From contig NZ_SCOU01000003.1 in assembly GCF_005502435.1 (NCBI RefSeq), forward strand, positions 62,001 through 126,000: DNA of 64,000 nucleotides, written 5' to 3'. Source of the DNA: Methylobacillus flagellatus (lineage in GTDB: Bacteria; Pseudomonadota; Gammaproteobacteria; Burkholderiales; Methylophilaceae). Under the pieces are notes generated by a model, which saw only the letters and a program-made list of their open reading frames with translations, searched no databases and was not told the origin of the DNA. A program made the translations under genes and the position numbers. Positions 54,067 through 63,071 of this stretch are shown in pieces (the stretch's first letter is position 1; every line of letters starts with the position of its first letter).

Positions 54067-55068
54067 ATGAAGGCATTTATCTTAAAACGATATGGCAAGA
54101 CAGGTGATTTCGCATTCGCTGACCTTCCTAAGCCCACGATCAAGCCTGATGAGCTGCTGGTAAAGGTTCATGCCGCTGGTCTTAACCCGATCGACTACAT
54201 GATAGCGAAAGGAGCGTTCAAGCCCATCCTCAAGGTTCAACTCCCGCTCACGATGGGCAGTGATCTGGCGGGCGTCGTGGTCGAGGTGGGCAGTCTCGTG
54301 ACCCGCTTCAAGCCGGGTGATGCCGTTTTTGCCAGCCTCTTCGATCTGGGTGCTGGCTCGCTCGCGGAGTATGCCGTCGTTCCAGAAAGCGCGGCAGCAA
54401 TCAAACCGGCCAATCTGGATTTCGTGCAAGCAGCTGCAATGCCTATGGTCGGCCTCACGTCGTGGCAAGCACTCAAAGAGCGGGCAAGACTCAAGCCCGG
54501 TCAGAGCGTGTTCATACCCGCGGGCTCTGGAGGCATTGGAACGTTCGCAATTCAGCTAGCCAAAAATCTAGGAGCCAAAGTGGCGACCACCACCAGTACG
54601 GGGAACGTGGACTTGGTTAAACGCCTTGGCGCCGATGTGGTGATCGATTACAAGAAGCAGGCGTTCGAGGATGTGCTGCAAGGCTATGATGTGGTGTTGG
54701 CTAGCATCAGGGGCGACGGGCTCGAGAAATCCCTGCGGATCCTGAAGCCCGATAGCAGCGTCGTGTCGCTCGTCGGTCCACCTGATGTTGCATTCGCTCG
54801 CGCCAGAGGCATGAGCTTCCTCATGAAGTTTGTATTTGCCCTGATCAGCGCAAGGATCATACGCCAGGCCAGCAAGCGCAATATCGCGTATTCATTCCTG
54901 TTTGTACATCCTGACGGTTACCAACTTGCAGAGCTTGGTGAGCTTCTGGAGGCTGGGCACATCCTTCCAGTCATCGACAAGGTATTCCCGTTCGATCAAA
55001 CCACTGAAGCGCTTGCTTATCTCGAACAAGGCAGGGTGAAGGGTAAGGTCGTGGTCAGGATGATTTGA
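54067..55068 (+). CDS. NADP-dependent quinone oxidoreductase / zinc-independent MDR
   Basis: A 333-residue medium-chain dehydrogenase/reductase of the quinone-oxidoreductase branch. The GroES-like N-terminus has MKAFILKRYGKTGDFAFADL and LVKVHAAGLNPIDYMIAKGAFK. The Rossmann motif PAGSGGIGTFAIQLAKNLGA is near residue 155, and the C-terminus ends FDQTTEALAYLEQGRVKGKV. The structural-zinc cysteines of classic alcohol dehydrogenases are absent. The start at ATG 54067 has AGGAGAG upstream; a longer frame begins inside the membrane-protein gene. It is the last gene of the TetR cassette. Confidence 0.9.
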   Translation: MKAFILKRYGKTGDFAFADLPKPTIKPDELLVKVHAAGLNPIDYMIAKGAFKPILKVQLPLTMGSDLAGVVVEVGSLVTRFKPGDAVFASLFDLGAGSLAEYAVVPESAAAIKPANLDFVQAAAMPMVGLTSWQALKERARLKPGQSVFIPAGSGGIGTFAIQLAKNLGAKVATTTSTGNVDLVKRLGADVVIDYKKQAFEDVLQGYDVVLASIRGDGLEKSLRILKPDSSVVSLVGPPDVAFARARGMSFLMKFVFALISARIIRQASKRNIAYSFLFVHPDGYQLAELGELLEAGHILPVIDKVFPFDQTTEALAYLEQGRVKGKVVVRMI

Positions 55069-55106
55069 ATGCTTGATTGAGTGCTGCAGTTTTAAGCGCA
55101 AAAGAA

Positions 55107-55127
55107 AAGCCCCTGAAACAGGGGCTT
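55107..55127 (-). terminator. Terminator after ssb
   Basis: AAGCCCCTG pairs with CAGGGGCTT around three bases. Read leftward a T-rich tract (TTCTTTTG) follows. It lies 30 bp after the ssb stop and may also end the rightward TetR cassette transcript. Confidence 0.8.
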
Positions 55128-55157
55128 GGGGTGGCTCAATTACACTGAACTAAGCAA

Positions 55158-55682
55158 TTAGAACGGGATGTCGTCCTCGAAGTCATCAAAACCACCTGAT
55201 TTTTTCGCCCCGGCAGCTGCAGTGCCGGCCGCTGCGCCTGCAGCAGGTGCGCTACGTTGGCTAGGTGCGGCGGCTCGTGCAGGCGGTGCCTGGTTGAAAT
55301 CGTCCATGCCGCCGTCATCCATGCCACCGTCGTAGCTGCCACCACCACCGCTACGTCCGCCTAGCATCTGCATGCGGTCGGCCACCACTTCGGTGGTCTG
55401 GCGTTCGTTGCCTTCCTTGTCCTGCCATTTGCGGGTTTGCAAGCGGCCTTCGATGTACACGCTGGAGCCCTTCTTCAGGTATTCACCAGCCACTTCGGCT
55501 TGTTTGCCGAACATGGAGATGCGGTGCCATTCAGTGCGCTCCTGCTTCTGGCCGTTCTTGTCTTTCCAGCTGTCCGTGGTGGCGATGCTGAAGGATGCCA
55601 GCGCGTCACCGGAGGGCATGTAGCGCATTTCCGGGTCGCGCCCCAGGTTGCCGACCAGAATCACTTTGTTGACCGATGCCAT
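55158..55682 (-). CDS. ssb: Single-stranded DNA-binding protein
   Basis: A 174-residue SSB. The OB-fold covers residues 1-110 ([52 protein letters not shown]). A flexible Gly/Ala/Asp-rich linker follows, and the acidic tip DFEDDIPF recruits repair and replication partners such as PriA. The start shares one base with the stop of yajR (TAATG), so translation is coupled. uvrA sits next to this pair, as in many Gammaproteobacteria and Betaproteobacteria. Confidence 0.97.
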   Translation of the reverse strand: MASVNKVILVGNLGRDPEMRYMPSGDALASFSIATTDSWKDKNGQKQERTEWHRISMFGKQAEVAGEYLKKGSSVYIEGRLQTRKWQDKEGNERQTTEVVADRMQMLGGRSGGGGSYDGGMDDGGMDDFNQAPPARAAAPSQRSAPAAGAAAGTAAAGAKKSGGFDDFEDDIPF

Positions 55683-57061
55683 TATTCACTCCCTATCAAT
55701 TGCAGTGCTTGCGTCTCATCGAAAGCATGCTGCATGTCTATCTTAAGTATAACCAAACCTTCGTCGGCAAGCACCACCGCTTCGCGTACACCGGCCAGCG
55801 CGCCCAGCGCTTTGGCCAGGCTGGCGGCTGCCTCAGGGCTCATTTCGTCCACATGGTACATCTTGCTTTTGACCGCAGGTGGCGGCTGCATGCTGATGGC
55901 CAGCACCAGCCAGATGCCCATCAGCACGCTGCAGAACAGGAACACCGAGGCATAACCGTAATAGTGCGACAGCACGCCACCCAGGGTGCCACCCAAGAAT
56001 ATACCGATGGATTGTGCGGTGTTGTAGACCCCGATGGCGGTACCTTTGGAGGCCGCCGGTGCCAGTTTGGAGATGATGGATGGCAGGCTGGCTTCCAGTA
56101 CATTGAAGGCAACGAAATAGGCCGACAGCGAGAGGATGATGCCCCAGAAGTGGGTGATGCTGGCGGCGAACATCAGTTGTGCCAGCAACATCACGCTGAT
56201 GGCACCCACAAAGATCACTTTGAGTTTGGCGCGCTTCTCGCCGTAGATGATGGCCGGCACCATCAGCACGAACGACAACACCATGATGGGCAGGTAGATC
56301 AGCCAGTGATCGTTCTCGCTCATGCCGCTGGTCTGCTTGATGGCGAATGGCACCACCACGAACATGGCCATCTGTGCCGCATGCAGCGCGAAGATGCCGA
56401 AATTCAGGCGCAGTAGTTGCTTGTTACGCAGCACGTCCTTGAGTTTGCTGGGCGCTGCTTCTGCATCGGAGTGAAAACGGCTGACCACCGGGTCGGGCAC
56501 CAGAAATCTGACATCGAGGATGGCCAGTGCGGCTAGCGCGCCAGTGAGCAGGAAGATGCCGGGCACACCGATCACCTGATTCAGCGCCGGGCCCAGGATC
56601 AGCGACAGCGCGAAGGTGACGCCTATGGTGCCACCTATCATGGCCATGGCTTTGGTGCGGTGTTCTTCACGTGTGAGGTCGGCCACCAGCGCCGTGACCA
56701 CGGCAGAAACAGCACCTGCGCCCTGGATGGCGCGGCCGATGATGATGGTATAGAGGTTGTCGGCAAAGCCGGCCACCAGGCTGCCGATGACGAATAGCAC
56801 CAGGCCGATGTAGATCATGCGCTTGCGGCCATAACGGTCGGACGCCATGCCGAACGGCAGCTGGAACATGGCCTGGGTCAGGCCATAGGCACCCAGCGCC
56901 AAGCCGATCAGCAGATGGCTATCGCCGCCGGGCAGGGTTTCTGCATAGATGGAGAAGATCGGCAGGATCAGGAACATGCCCAGCATGCGCAGGCCATAGA
57001 TGGAGGCCAGGCTCATGCTGGCCCGCAACTCCAGCGAGGACATACGTTCTGAATGGGCCAT
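55682..57061 (-). CDS. yajR: MFS transporter of the YajR type
   Basis: A 459-residue major facilitator with 12 membrane helices. It shows [20 protein letters not shown] in helix 1, the motif A segment [20 protein letters not shown], and a soluble C-terminal domain of about 60 residues ([20 protein letters not shown]). An extra ferredoxin-like domain after helix 12 is the hallmark of YajR. The substrate is unknown. The stop overlaps the ssb start by one base, and the gene is divergent from uvrA. Confidence 0.87.
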   Translation of the reverse strand: MAHSERMSSLELRASMSLASIYGLRMLGMFLILPIFSIYAETLPGGDSHLLIGLALGAYGLTQAMFQLPFGMASDRYGRKRMIYIGLVLFVIGSLVAGFADNLYTIIIGRAIQGAGAVSAVVTALVADLTREEHRTKAMAMIGGTIGVTFALSLILGPALNQVIGVPGIFLLTGALAALAILDVRFLVPDPVVSRFHSDAEAAPSKLKDVLRNKQLLRLNFGIFALHAAQMAMFVVVPFAIKQTSGMSENDHWLIYLPIMVLSFVLMVPAIIYGEKRAKLKVIFVGAISVMLLAQLMFAASITHFWGIILSLSAYFVAFNVLEASLPSIISKLAPAASKGTAIGVYNTAQSIGIFLGGTLGGVLSHYYGYASVFLFCSVLMGIWLVLAISMQPPPAVKSKMYHVDEMSPEAAASLAKALGALAGVREAVVLADEGLVILKIDMQHAFDETQALQLIGSE

Positions 57062-57368
57062 GAAAACTATTTGAATGGAATGCGGAAAGTTGCGTATATT
57101 ATCAGGTTGCTTCGCTTAAGTACCTGTCACTGTGCGGACTTTGTGTTGTTGGCTGCTGGCCCGGTGTTCGCGCCTGCCAGGCCGCCGGGTTTGCAAGTGT
57201 GGGCTGCGTCTTTAGTTGCGCGCGTTCAGCAGGCAGTTGAATTGCCAACATGCGGCTGAGTCGCAACGTGCCTGGGTCTGGCTCAGGTTCAGGGTGTCGT
57301 ATGTGTATCCGCATCGCGCGGATGGACTGGCGGCTGCTTGATCGGGATTATTTCGGTTCGGATGGTTA
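57062..57368. other. Divergent intergenic region yajR/uvrA
   Basis: About 307 bp without a convincing gene. An AT-rich GTATATTATCA at about 57092-57102 could supply the yajR -10 element. I do not find a clean LexA box (CTGT-N8-ACAG) for uvrA here. Confidence 0.5.
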
Positions 57369-60185
57369 ATGGAATTCATACGCATACGCGGTGCACGCAC
57401 GCACAATCTCAAGAATGTTTCGCTGGATCTGCCACGCAACAAGATGGTGGTCATCACCGGCCTGTCCGGTTCAGGAAAATCTTCCCTCGCTTTTGATACC
57501 TTGTATGCGGAAGGTCAGCGTCGCTATGTCGAATCGCTGTCGGCTTATGCCCGTCAGTTTCTGGCACGCATGGACAAGCCGGATGTGGACCTGATCGAAG
57601 GCCTGTCGCCGGCCATCTCCATCGAACAAAAATCCACCTCGCACAACCCGCGTTCCACGGTGGGCACCGTTACCGAGATCCACGACTATCTGCGTTTGCT
57701 GTACGCGCGTGCCGGTGACCCGGAGTGCCCGGAGCACGCCATCAAGCTGGAAGCGCAGACCGTATCGCAAATGGTGGACAGTGTGCTGGCCTTGCCGGAA
57801 GACACCAAGCTGATGATCCTGGCCCCGGTGGTCAGCAACCGCAAGGGCGAGCAGCTGGACCTGTTCGACGAGTTGAAGGCGCAGGGTTTCGTGCGCGTGC
57901 GCGTGGACGGCGTGATCTACGAGATGGACAGCCTGCCCAAGCTCGCCAAAACCAGCAAGCACAATGTGGATGTGGTGGTGGACCGCCTCAAGGTGCGCGA
58001 GGACATGAAGCAGCGCATCGCGGAATCGTTCGAAACCGCCTTGCGTCTGGCCGAAGGCAAGGCCATCGCCATGGAGATGGATGGCGGCAAGGAACATCTG
58101 TTCTCGGCCAAATTCTCCTGCCCGCTGTGCGATTACTCGCTGGTGGAGCTGGAGCCGCGTCTGTTCTCGTTCAACAATCCCATGGGCGCCTGCCCCAAGT
58201 GTGACGGCCTGGGCCAGATCAGTTTCTTCGACCCCAAGCGCGTGGTGGCCTTCCCGCATCTGTCGCTGGCCGCCGGTGCGATCAAGGGCTGGGACAAGCG
58301 CAACCAGTTCTATTTCCAGATGCTGCAAAGCCTGTCCACACATTACGGTTTTGACCTGGATACCGCCTTTGAGGTGTTGCCGCCTGAAACTCAAGAGATT
58401 CTGCTCAATGGCAGCGGCCGTGAGGTGATCCCGTTCCGTTACCTCAACGAGCGTGGTGTGTTCTTCAGCAAATCACACACCTTTGAGGGCATCCTCAACA
58501 ACCTGCAGCGCCGTTATCACGAGACCGATTCGGTGACCGTGCGTGAAGAGCTGTCCAAATACCTGAATTCCAAAGCCTGCCCGGATTGCAGCGGTACGCG
58601 TCTGCGCCGCGAAGCACGCCACGTCAAAGTGGGCGGCCGCAACATCCACGAAGTGTGCGAATCGCCGCTGCGTCAGGCGCTGGTGTTCTTTGACACGCTG
58701 GAGCTCACCGGCCAGAAACTGGCCATCGCCGACAAGATCGTCAAAGAGATCAGCAACCGACTTAAATTCCTTACCAACGTGGGCTTGGAATACCTGTCCC
58801 TGTCGCGCTCGGCCGAGACTTTATCCGGCGGCGAGGCGCAGCGTATCCGCCTGGCGTCGCAGATCGGCTCCGGCCTGACGGGCGTGATGTATGTGCTGGA
58901 TGAACCGTCCATCGGTTTGCACCAGCGCGACAACGACCGTCTGCTGGAAACACTCAAGCGCCTGCGCGATATCGGCAACAGCGTGATCGTGGTGGAGCAC
59001 GACCAGGACGCCATCATGGCCGCCGATTATGTGGTGGACATCGGCCCGGGCGCTGGCGAACACGGTGGCAATATCGTGGCCTTCGGTACGCCAGAGGAGA
59101 TCCAGAATAACGCCGCCTCGCTCACCGGCCAGTACCTGAGCGGCAGCAAGCAGATCGCAGTGCCGGGTGAACGTCATGCCCCGGACGCGCAGCGCTGGTT
59201 GCATCTCACCAATGCCACGGGCAACAACCTGCAGGACGTGACGCTCAAACTGCCGGTCGGCTTGCTGACCTGCGTGACCGGCGTGTCCGGTTCCGGCAAA
59301 TCCACGCTCATCAACGATACCTTGTATCGCGTGGTGGCCAAGCATCTGTATGGCAGCTCCACCGAGCCTGCACCGTTCGGCGAGGTTTCCGGTCTGGAGT
59401 ATTTCGACAAAGTGGTCGATGTGGATCAGAGCCCGATCGGACGTACGCCGCGTTCCAACCCCGCTACCTACACCGGCCTGTTCACGCCCATCCGCGAGTT
59501 GTTCGCCGGGGTGCCGGAGTCACGCGCCCGCGGCTACGGGCCTGGACGCTACTCCTTCAACGTCAAGGGTGGGCGCTGCGAAGCCTGTCAGGGGGATGGC
59601 GTGATCCGCGTCGAGATGCACTTCCTGCCGGACGTGTATGTGCCGTGTGATGTGTGCAAGGGCCATCGCTACAACCGCGAGACGCTGGAGATCCACTACA
59701 AGGGCAAGAACATCCGCGAAGTGCTGGAGATGACGGTGGAGCAGGCGCATGACTTCTTCAATGCTGTGCCTGCGGTACAGCGCAAATTGCGTACGCTGCT
59801 GGATGTGGGCCTGGGCTATATCACGCTGGGCCAGTCTGCAACGACGCTGTCGGGTGGCGAGGCGCAGCGCGTGAAGCTGGCGCTGGAGCTGTCCAAGCGC
59901 GACACCGGCCGCACGCTGTATATCCTGGACGAACCCACCACCGGTCTGCACTTTGCCGATATCCAGCTGCTGCTAGATGTGCTGCACAGGCTGCGTGACC
60001 ATGGCAACACCATCGTCATCATCGAGCACAATCTGGACGTGATCAAAACAGCCGACTGGCTGGTGGATCTGGGCCCTGAGGGTGGTGATGGTGGTGGCTT
60101 CATACTGGCGGAAGGTCCGCCGGAGCAAGTGGCCACTTGCGCTGCCAGCCACACCGGGCGCTACTTGCTACCTATGCTGAAGTAA
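57369..60185 (+). CDS. uvrA: UvrABC excinuclease subunit A
   Basis: UvrA finds bulky DNA lesions and loads UvrB in nucleotide excision repair. The 938-residue protein has two ABC ATPase modules: Walker [11 protein letters not shown] near residue 31 and [10 protein letters not shown] near residue 638, with signature [12 protein letters not shown] and [12 protein letters not shown]. Zinc fingers are [10 protein letters not shown] ... CPKCDG near residues 250-280 and CEACQGDG ... CDVCKG near residues 736-765. Normal length for the family. Start ATG 57369 gives [20 protein letters not shown]. It is divergent from yajR-ssb. Confidence 0.97.
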   Translation: MEFIRIRGARTHNLKNVSLDLPRNKMVVITGLSGSGKSSLAFDTLYAEGQRRYVESLSAYARQFLARMDKPDVDLIEGLSPAISIEQKSTSHNPRSTVGTVTEIHDYLRLLYARAGDPECPEHAIKLEAQTVSQMVDSVLALPEDTKLMILAPVVSNRKGEQLDLFDELKAQGFVRVRVDGVIYEMDSLPKLAKTSKHNVDVVVDRLKVREDMKQRIAESFETALRLAEGKAIAMEMDGGKEHLFSAKFSCPLCDYSLVELEPRLFSFNNPMGACPKCDGLGQISFFDPKRVVAFPHLSLAAGAIKGWDKRNQFYFQMLQSLSTHYGFDLDTAFEVLPPETQEILLNGSGREVIPFRYLNERGVFFSKSHTFEGILNNLQRRYHETDSVTVREELSKYLNSKACPDCSGTRLRREARHVKVGGRNIHEVCESPLRQALVFFDTLELTGQKLAIADKIVKEISNRLKFLTNVGLEYLSLSRSAETLSGGEAQRIRLASQIGSGLTGVMYVLDEPSIGLHQRDNDRLLETLKRLRDIGNSVIVVEHDQDAIMAADYVVDIGPGAGEHGGNIVAFGTPEEIQNNAASLTGQYLSGSKQIAVPGERHAPDAQRWLHLTNATGNNLQDVTLKLPVGLLTCVTGVSGSGKSTLINDTLYRVVAKHLYGSSTEPAPFGEVSGLEYFDKVVDVDQSPIGRTPRSNPATYTGLFTPIRELFAGVPESRARGYGPGRYSFNVKGGRCEACQGDGVIRVEMHFLPDVYVPCDVCKGHRYNRETLEIHYKGKNIREVLEMTVEQAHDFFNAVPAVQRKLRTLLDVGLGYITLGQSATTLSGGEAQRVKLALELSKRDTGRTLYILDEPTTGLHFADIQLLLDVLHRLRDHGNTIVIIEHNLDVIKTADWLVDLGPEGGDGGGFILAEGPPEQVATCAASHTGRYLLPMLK

Positions 60186-60290
60186 TCTTCTGCAGCGCCT
60201 TGGCGGCTTTGCCGCTGCTTTGCCAAGACGCTGCAGGCAAGTTGCTTACATGCGTGCTGTTTGGGTAGATGCGGTTCGGACAACGCCTGT

Positions 60291-60767
60291 TCAAACAAAA
60301 TAGGCATAGACGAACATCCCCAGCATCAGCAAGCCCAGCAGCACTTTGGCGGCCAGTGCCAGCACAAAGCCCAGGCCGGCCGCGATGCCCACCCGTGTGG
60401 CCTGACCGGCGCCGCGTCTGGCCATCAATTCGCCCAGCATCGCACCGACGACCGTCCCCAAGATGATGCCGGGCACCCCGCCCACGATGCCGACCACACC
60501 ACCTATCATGGTGCCGTACAAGGCTTGCTTGCTGGCGCCAGCGCGCTGAGTGGTCACTACCGAGGCCACCAGATCCACCAGCCAGGCGATCACGGCGATG
60601 ACACCGATCACGGCGATGGTCCAGCCGCCTACCAGGCTGAAGTCATCGATCCAGGCAGCCAGCAGCAAGCCACCGTACAGCAGGGGGATGCCAGGCAAGG
60701 CGGGAAACACCAGCCCGATGACGCCAGCGATGACCAGTAGCAGTGCCAATAACCACAACATTTCCAT
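60291..60767 (-). CDS. DUF456 family membrane protein
   Basis: A 158-residue, very hydrophobic protein with about four to five membrane helices (MLWLLALLLVIAGVIGLVFP ... LLYGGLLLAAWIDDF). It has the Gly-rich repeat TMIGGVVGIVGGVPGIILGT and VGAMLGELMARRGAGQA, typical of DUF456, whose function is not known. Gly-rich glycine-zipper stretches suggest tight helix packing. It lies alone between convergent uvrA and the mtgA operon, 65 bp after mtgA on the same strand. Confidence 0.88.
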   Translation of the reverse strand: MEMLWLLALLLVIAGVIGLVFPALPGIPLLYGGLLLAAWIDDFSLVGGWTIAVIGVIAVIAWLVDLVASVVTTQRAGASKQALYGTMIGGVVGIVGGVPGIILGTVVGAMLGELMARRGAGQATRVGIAAGLGFVLALAAKVLLGLLMLGMFVYAYFV

Positions 60768-60832
60768 TTTCCAGCCTCCTGTGCGCGGTCAAGTCAGGCG
60801 TTGCGCTGACTTGCTGGTAGATGCTCGATACC

Positions 60833-61528
60833 TTAAGGCACCGGGGTGTAGTACATGCGTGCCTGTATGGTGCCGGTGCGCTTGGCGAGGTAGGGGCTGT
60901 TGCGCCGTTTGTCGTAGTAGCGCGGGTTGGGCACCATGGCGGCCAGTCGCGCCGATTGATAGGGGCTGAGTTGTGACGCGGATATGCCGTAATAGTGGCG
61001 AGCAGCCGCTTGCGCGCCGAACACCCCATTGCCCCACTCGATCACGTTCAGGTAGATCTCCAGGATGCGGCGCTTGCTCATCATCTTTTCCAGCAGCAGC
61101 GTGATGAAGGCTTCTTCCAGTTTGCGCCAGGGCGTACGTTGCGTGGATAGGAACAGGTTCTTGGCCAGTTGCTGGCTGATGGTGGAGCCACCAGCGACGA
61201 TGCGGCCCTTTTTGAGGTTCTTTTCGTAGGCTTTCTGGATGCCTTCCCAGTCGAAGCCCTGATGTTCAAGGAACTTGGCGTCTTCGGAGGCGATGACGGC
61301 ACGCTTCAGGCTGACCGAGATATGCCGGTAATCCACCCACTGCTGACGTAGTTTGGCGTTCGGATCCTCTTTCTGCATCACCGCCAGCCGGTCACGCATG
61401 AAGGCGCTGGAGCCAGGGTTGTGGTCTATCCACCAACAGATGTGCAGAAAGATCCAAAGCTGATAGCCCACCACGATCACGAACAACAGGAACAGGCCGC
61501 GCAGCAGCCAACGGCGCAAGGCGTTCAT
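60833..61528 (-). CDS. mtgA: Monofunctional biosynthetic peptidoglycan transglycosylase
   Basis: MtgA polymerises lipid II into glycan strands (GT51 family). The 231-residue protein has one N-terminal membrane anchor (LLRGLFLLFVIVVGYQLWIF, residues 8-27). The catalytic glutamate motif EDAKFLEHQGFDWEGIQKAY is near residue 82, GGSTISQQLAKNLFLS near residue 113, and KRRILEIYLNVIEWGNGVFG near residue 154. No transpeptidase domain follows. Start ATG 61528 lies 4 bp after the aroE stop, so the two are coupled. Confidence 0.95.
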   Translation of the reverse strand: MNALRRWLLRGLFLLFVIVVGYQLWIFLHICWWIDHNPGSSAFMRDRLAVMQKEDPNAKLRQQWVDYRHISVSLKRAVIASEDAKFLEHQGFDWEGIQKAYEKNLKKGRIVAGGSTISQQLAKNLFLSTQRTPWRKLEEAFITLLLEKMMSKRRILEIYLNVIEWGNGVFGAQAAARHYYGISASQLSPYQSARLAAMVPNPRYYDKRRNSPYLAKRTGTIQARMYYTPVP

Positions 61529-61532
61529 GGCG

Positions 61533-62357
61533 TCATCCTCTCAGTGCAGCGATGACAGGGACCGTCTGCGGGCGTATGCCGCGCCACACCAAGAAGGCTT
61601 CTGCGGCTTGCTCCACCAGCATGCCCAGGCCATCTGCGATCATGGCGGCGCCCTGCTGGCGTGCATAGGCCATGAACGGGGTTTCGCGTCCGTACATCAT
61701 GTCGTATGCCAGCGCGCCCGCTGCAAACAACTGCTCCGGCAAGGGTAACTGGCTGTCGCTTAAGCCGGTGGAGGTGGCATTGATGACGATGTCGAAGGTC
61801 TGGCCTGCCAGTGCTTCGAACGCTTGTGCGTTGACCGATACATAGCGCAGGTCGCCGCGCTGTTCGACACGGCGTATCATGCGCAAGGCTTTGTCCAGTG
61901 TGCGGTTGGTGATCACCAGCAGCTGTGGCTGTTGTTCCAGCAAGGGGTGCAGCACGCCTTCGGCGGCGCCACCCGCGCCTATCAGCAGGATGCGCTGCCC
62001 TTGCAGGGGGCGCTGCAGATTATGTTGAATGTCACGCACCAGACCGGCGCCATCGGTATTGTCGCCGGTGATGCCGTGCTCATTGAAGATCAGCGTGTTG
62101 ACGGCACCGGCATCATGCGCGCGTTCGGAGAGTTGACCACTGAGCGCAAACGCTTCCAGTTTGAACGGGACGGTGACATTGGCGCCACGGTAGCCTTGCT
62201 CGCGCAAGCTGTGGATGGTGGCGCTGAAGCTATCAATGGCTGCCAGCACCCGGCCATAGTCGATGTGTTGGCCGGTCTGGGCGGCGAACATGGCGTGGAT
62301 CTGCGGGGATTTGCTGTGCTGCACCGGGTTGCCGATGACGGCGTAGTGATCGCGCAT
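61533..62357 (-). CDS. aroE: Shikimate dehydrogenase (NADP+)
   Basis: AroE reduces 3-dehydroshikimate in aromatic amino-acid synthesis. From ATG 62357 the product is 274 residues beginning MRDHYAVIGNPVQHSKSPQI, which holds the shikimate-binding serines. GANVTVPFKLEAFAL carries the catalytic lysine near residue 66, DNTDGAGLVRD follows, and the NADP-binding loop is LLIGAGGAAEGVLHPLLEQ. A GTG at 62381 is in frame but overlaps the rhodanese gene. AGG lies 4-7 bases before the chosen ATG. It is in an operon with the rhodanese upstream and mtgA downstream. Confidence 0.96.
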   Translation of the reverse strand: MRDHYAVIGNPVQHSKSPQIHAMFAAQTGQHIDYGRVLAAIDSFSATIHSLREQGYRGANVTVPFKLEAFALSGQLSERAHDAGAVNTLIFNEHGITGDNTDGAGLVRDIQHNLQRPLQGQRILLIGAGGAAEGVLHPLLEQQPQLLVITNRTLDKALRMIRRVEQRGDLRYVSVNAQAFEALAGQTFDIVINATSTGLSDSQLPLPEQLFAAGALAYDMMYGRETPFMAYARQQGAAMIADGLGMLVEQAAEAFLVWRGIRPQTVPVIAALRG

Positions 62358-62365
62358 GTGACCTG

Positions 62366-62821
62366 TCAGGCGTTGGTCCACGGTAGATCGGCGGCTTTCC
62401 AGCCATTGATCCTGCCGCGTTGTTTGCTGTCAGGCGTCGCTTCGCCTTCGAAGCCTTCCAGCACGTTATAGGCTTCGGTAAAGCCTAGCTTTGCCGCTAC
62501 CGCCGCCGCGTTGTGCGAGCGCCCACCGGTACGGCAGATGAACATGGTCAACCGCTCTTTGTCCACTTGAGTGTCCAGTTGTGCTGCAAAATCCGGATTG
62601 GCACTCATACCGGGATAGAACGCCCATTCGATGTGCACGGCTTGAGGGATGCGCCCCACCAGCTCCAGCTCGGCACGGCTGCGCACGTCGATCAGGGTGG
62701 CTTGTGGTGCTAGTTGTTGCACCTGATGCGCTTCGTTTGGCGTCAATGCGCCAGCATAGGGCAGCTGCAATTGCTCTGCGCGTTGCTTTGCGCGCAATAA
62801 AATCTTGTTCAGTGTCTCCAT
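62366..62821 (-). CDS. Rhodanese-like sulfurtransferase domain protein
   Basis: A 151-residue single-domain rhodanese. IDVRSRAELELVGRIPQAVH is the first conserved half. The active-site loop is MFICRTGGRSHNAA with Cys96, matching the six-residue loop of sulfurtransferases (CRTGGRS). The N-terminal 35 residues are helical and not part of the domain. The sulfur donor or acceptor is unknown. It is the first gene of the leftward rhodanese-aroE-mtgA unit and is divergent from glnA. Confidence 0.9.
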   Translation of the reverse strand: METLNKILLRAKQRAEQLQLPYAGALTPNEAHQVQQLAPQATLIDVRSRAELELVGRIPQAVHIEWAFYPGMSANPDFAAQLDTQVDKERLTMFICRTGGRSHNAAAVAAKLGFTEAYNVLEGFEGEATPDSKQRGRINGWKAADLPWTNA

Positions 62822-62886
62822 GATGACTCCAAATTACCGGATACTATGAGCACCAAGTATAGCGCCAAAACAAGCGGGCTTGCAGA

Positions 62887-62934
62887 TGCACACAATTGGT
62901 GCGCTGTATAATACGCCCGCACTGCAAGTGTGCG
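62887..62934. promoter_or_regulatory. Two NtrC-type enhancer sites upstream of glnA
   Basis: Both sites fit GCAC-N7-GTGC: TGCACACAATTGGTGCG at 62887-62903 and CGCACTGCAAGTGTGCG at 62918-62934. Their centres are 31 bp apart and lie near -137 and -106 from the predicted sigma-54 start. This almost repeats the E. coli glnA enhancer geometry. A TATAAT at 62907-62912 between them could be the -10 of a second promoter. Confidence 0.8.
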
Positions 62935-63005
62935 TCATGCGTGCGTTTGGCGCTGCTGGCGCGGGTTAAGCGGCTGTGCCAAAATGAAATATTGCAATTT
63001 TGTCG

Positions 63006-63021
63006 TGGCACATTTCCTGCT
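63006..63021 (+). promoter_or_regulatory. Sigma-54 (-24/-12) promoter of glnA
   Basis: TGGCAC at 63006-63011 and CTGCT ending at 63021 place GG and GC exactly 10 bp apart, the sigma-54 requirement. The predicted transcription start is near 63032, about 40 bp before the glnA ATG. Confidence 0.82.
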
Positions 63022-63071
63022 AGAGTTACATGTCGAATTTTTAACAAAACCTATCTAATTAGGAGAACTAA

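Noticed and set aside
57062-57368. LexA (SOS) box upstream of uvrA
   Set aside because: No CTGT-N8-ACAG palindrome was found; CCTGTCACTGTGC lacks the right half.
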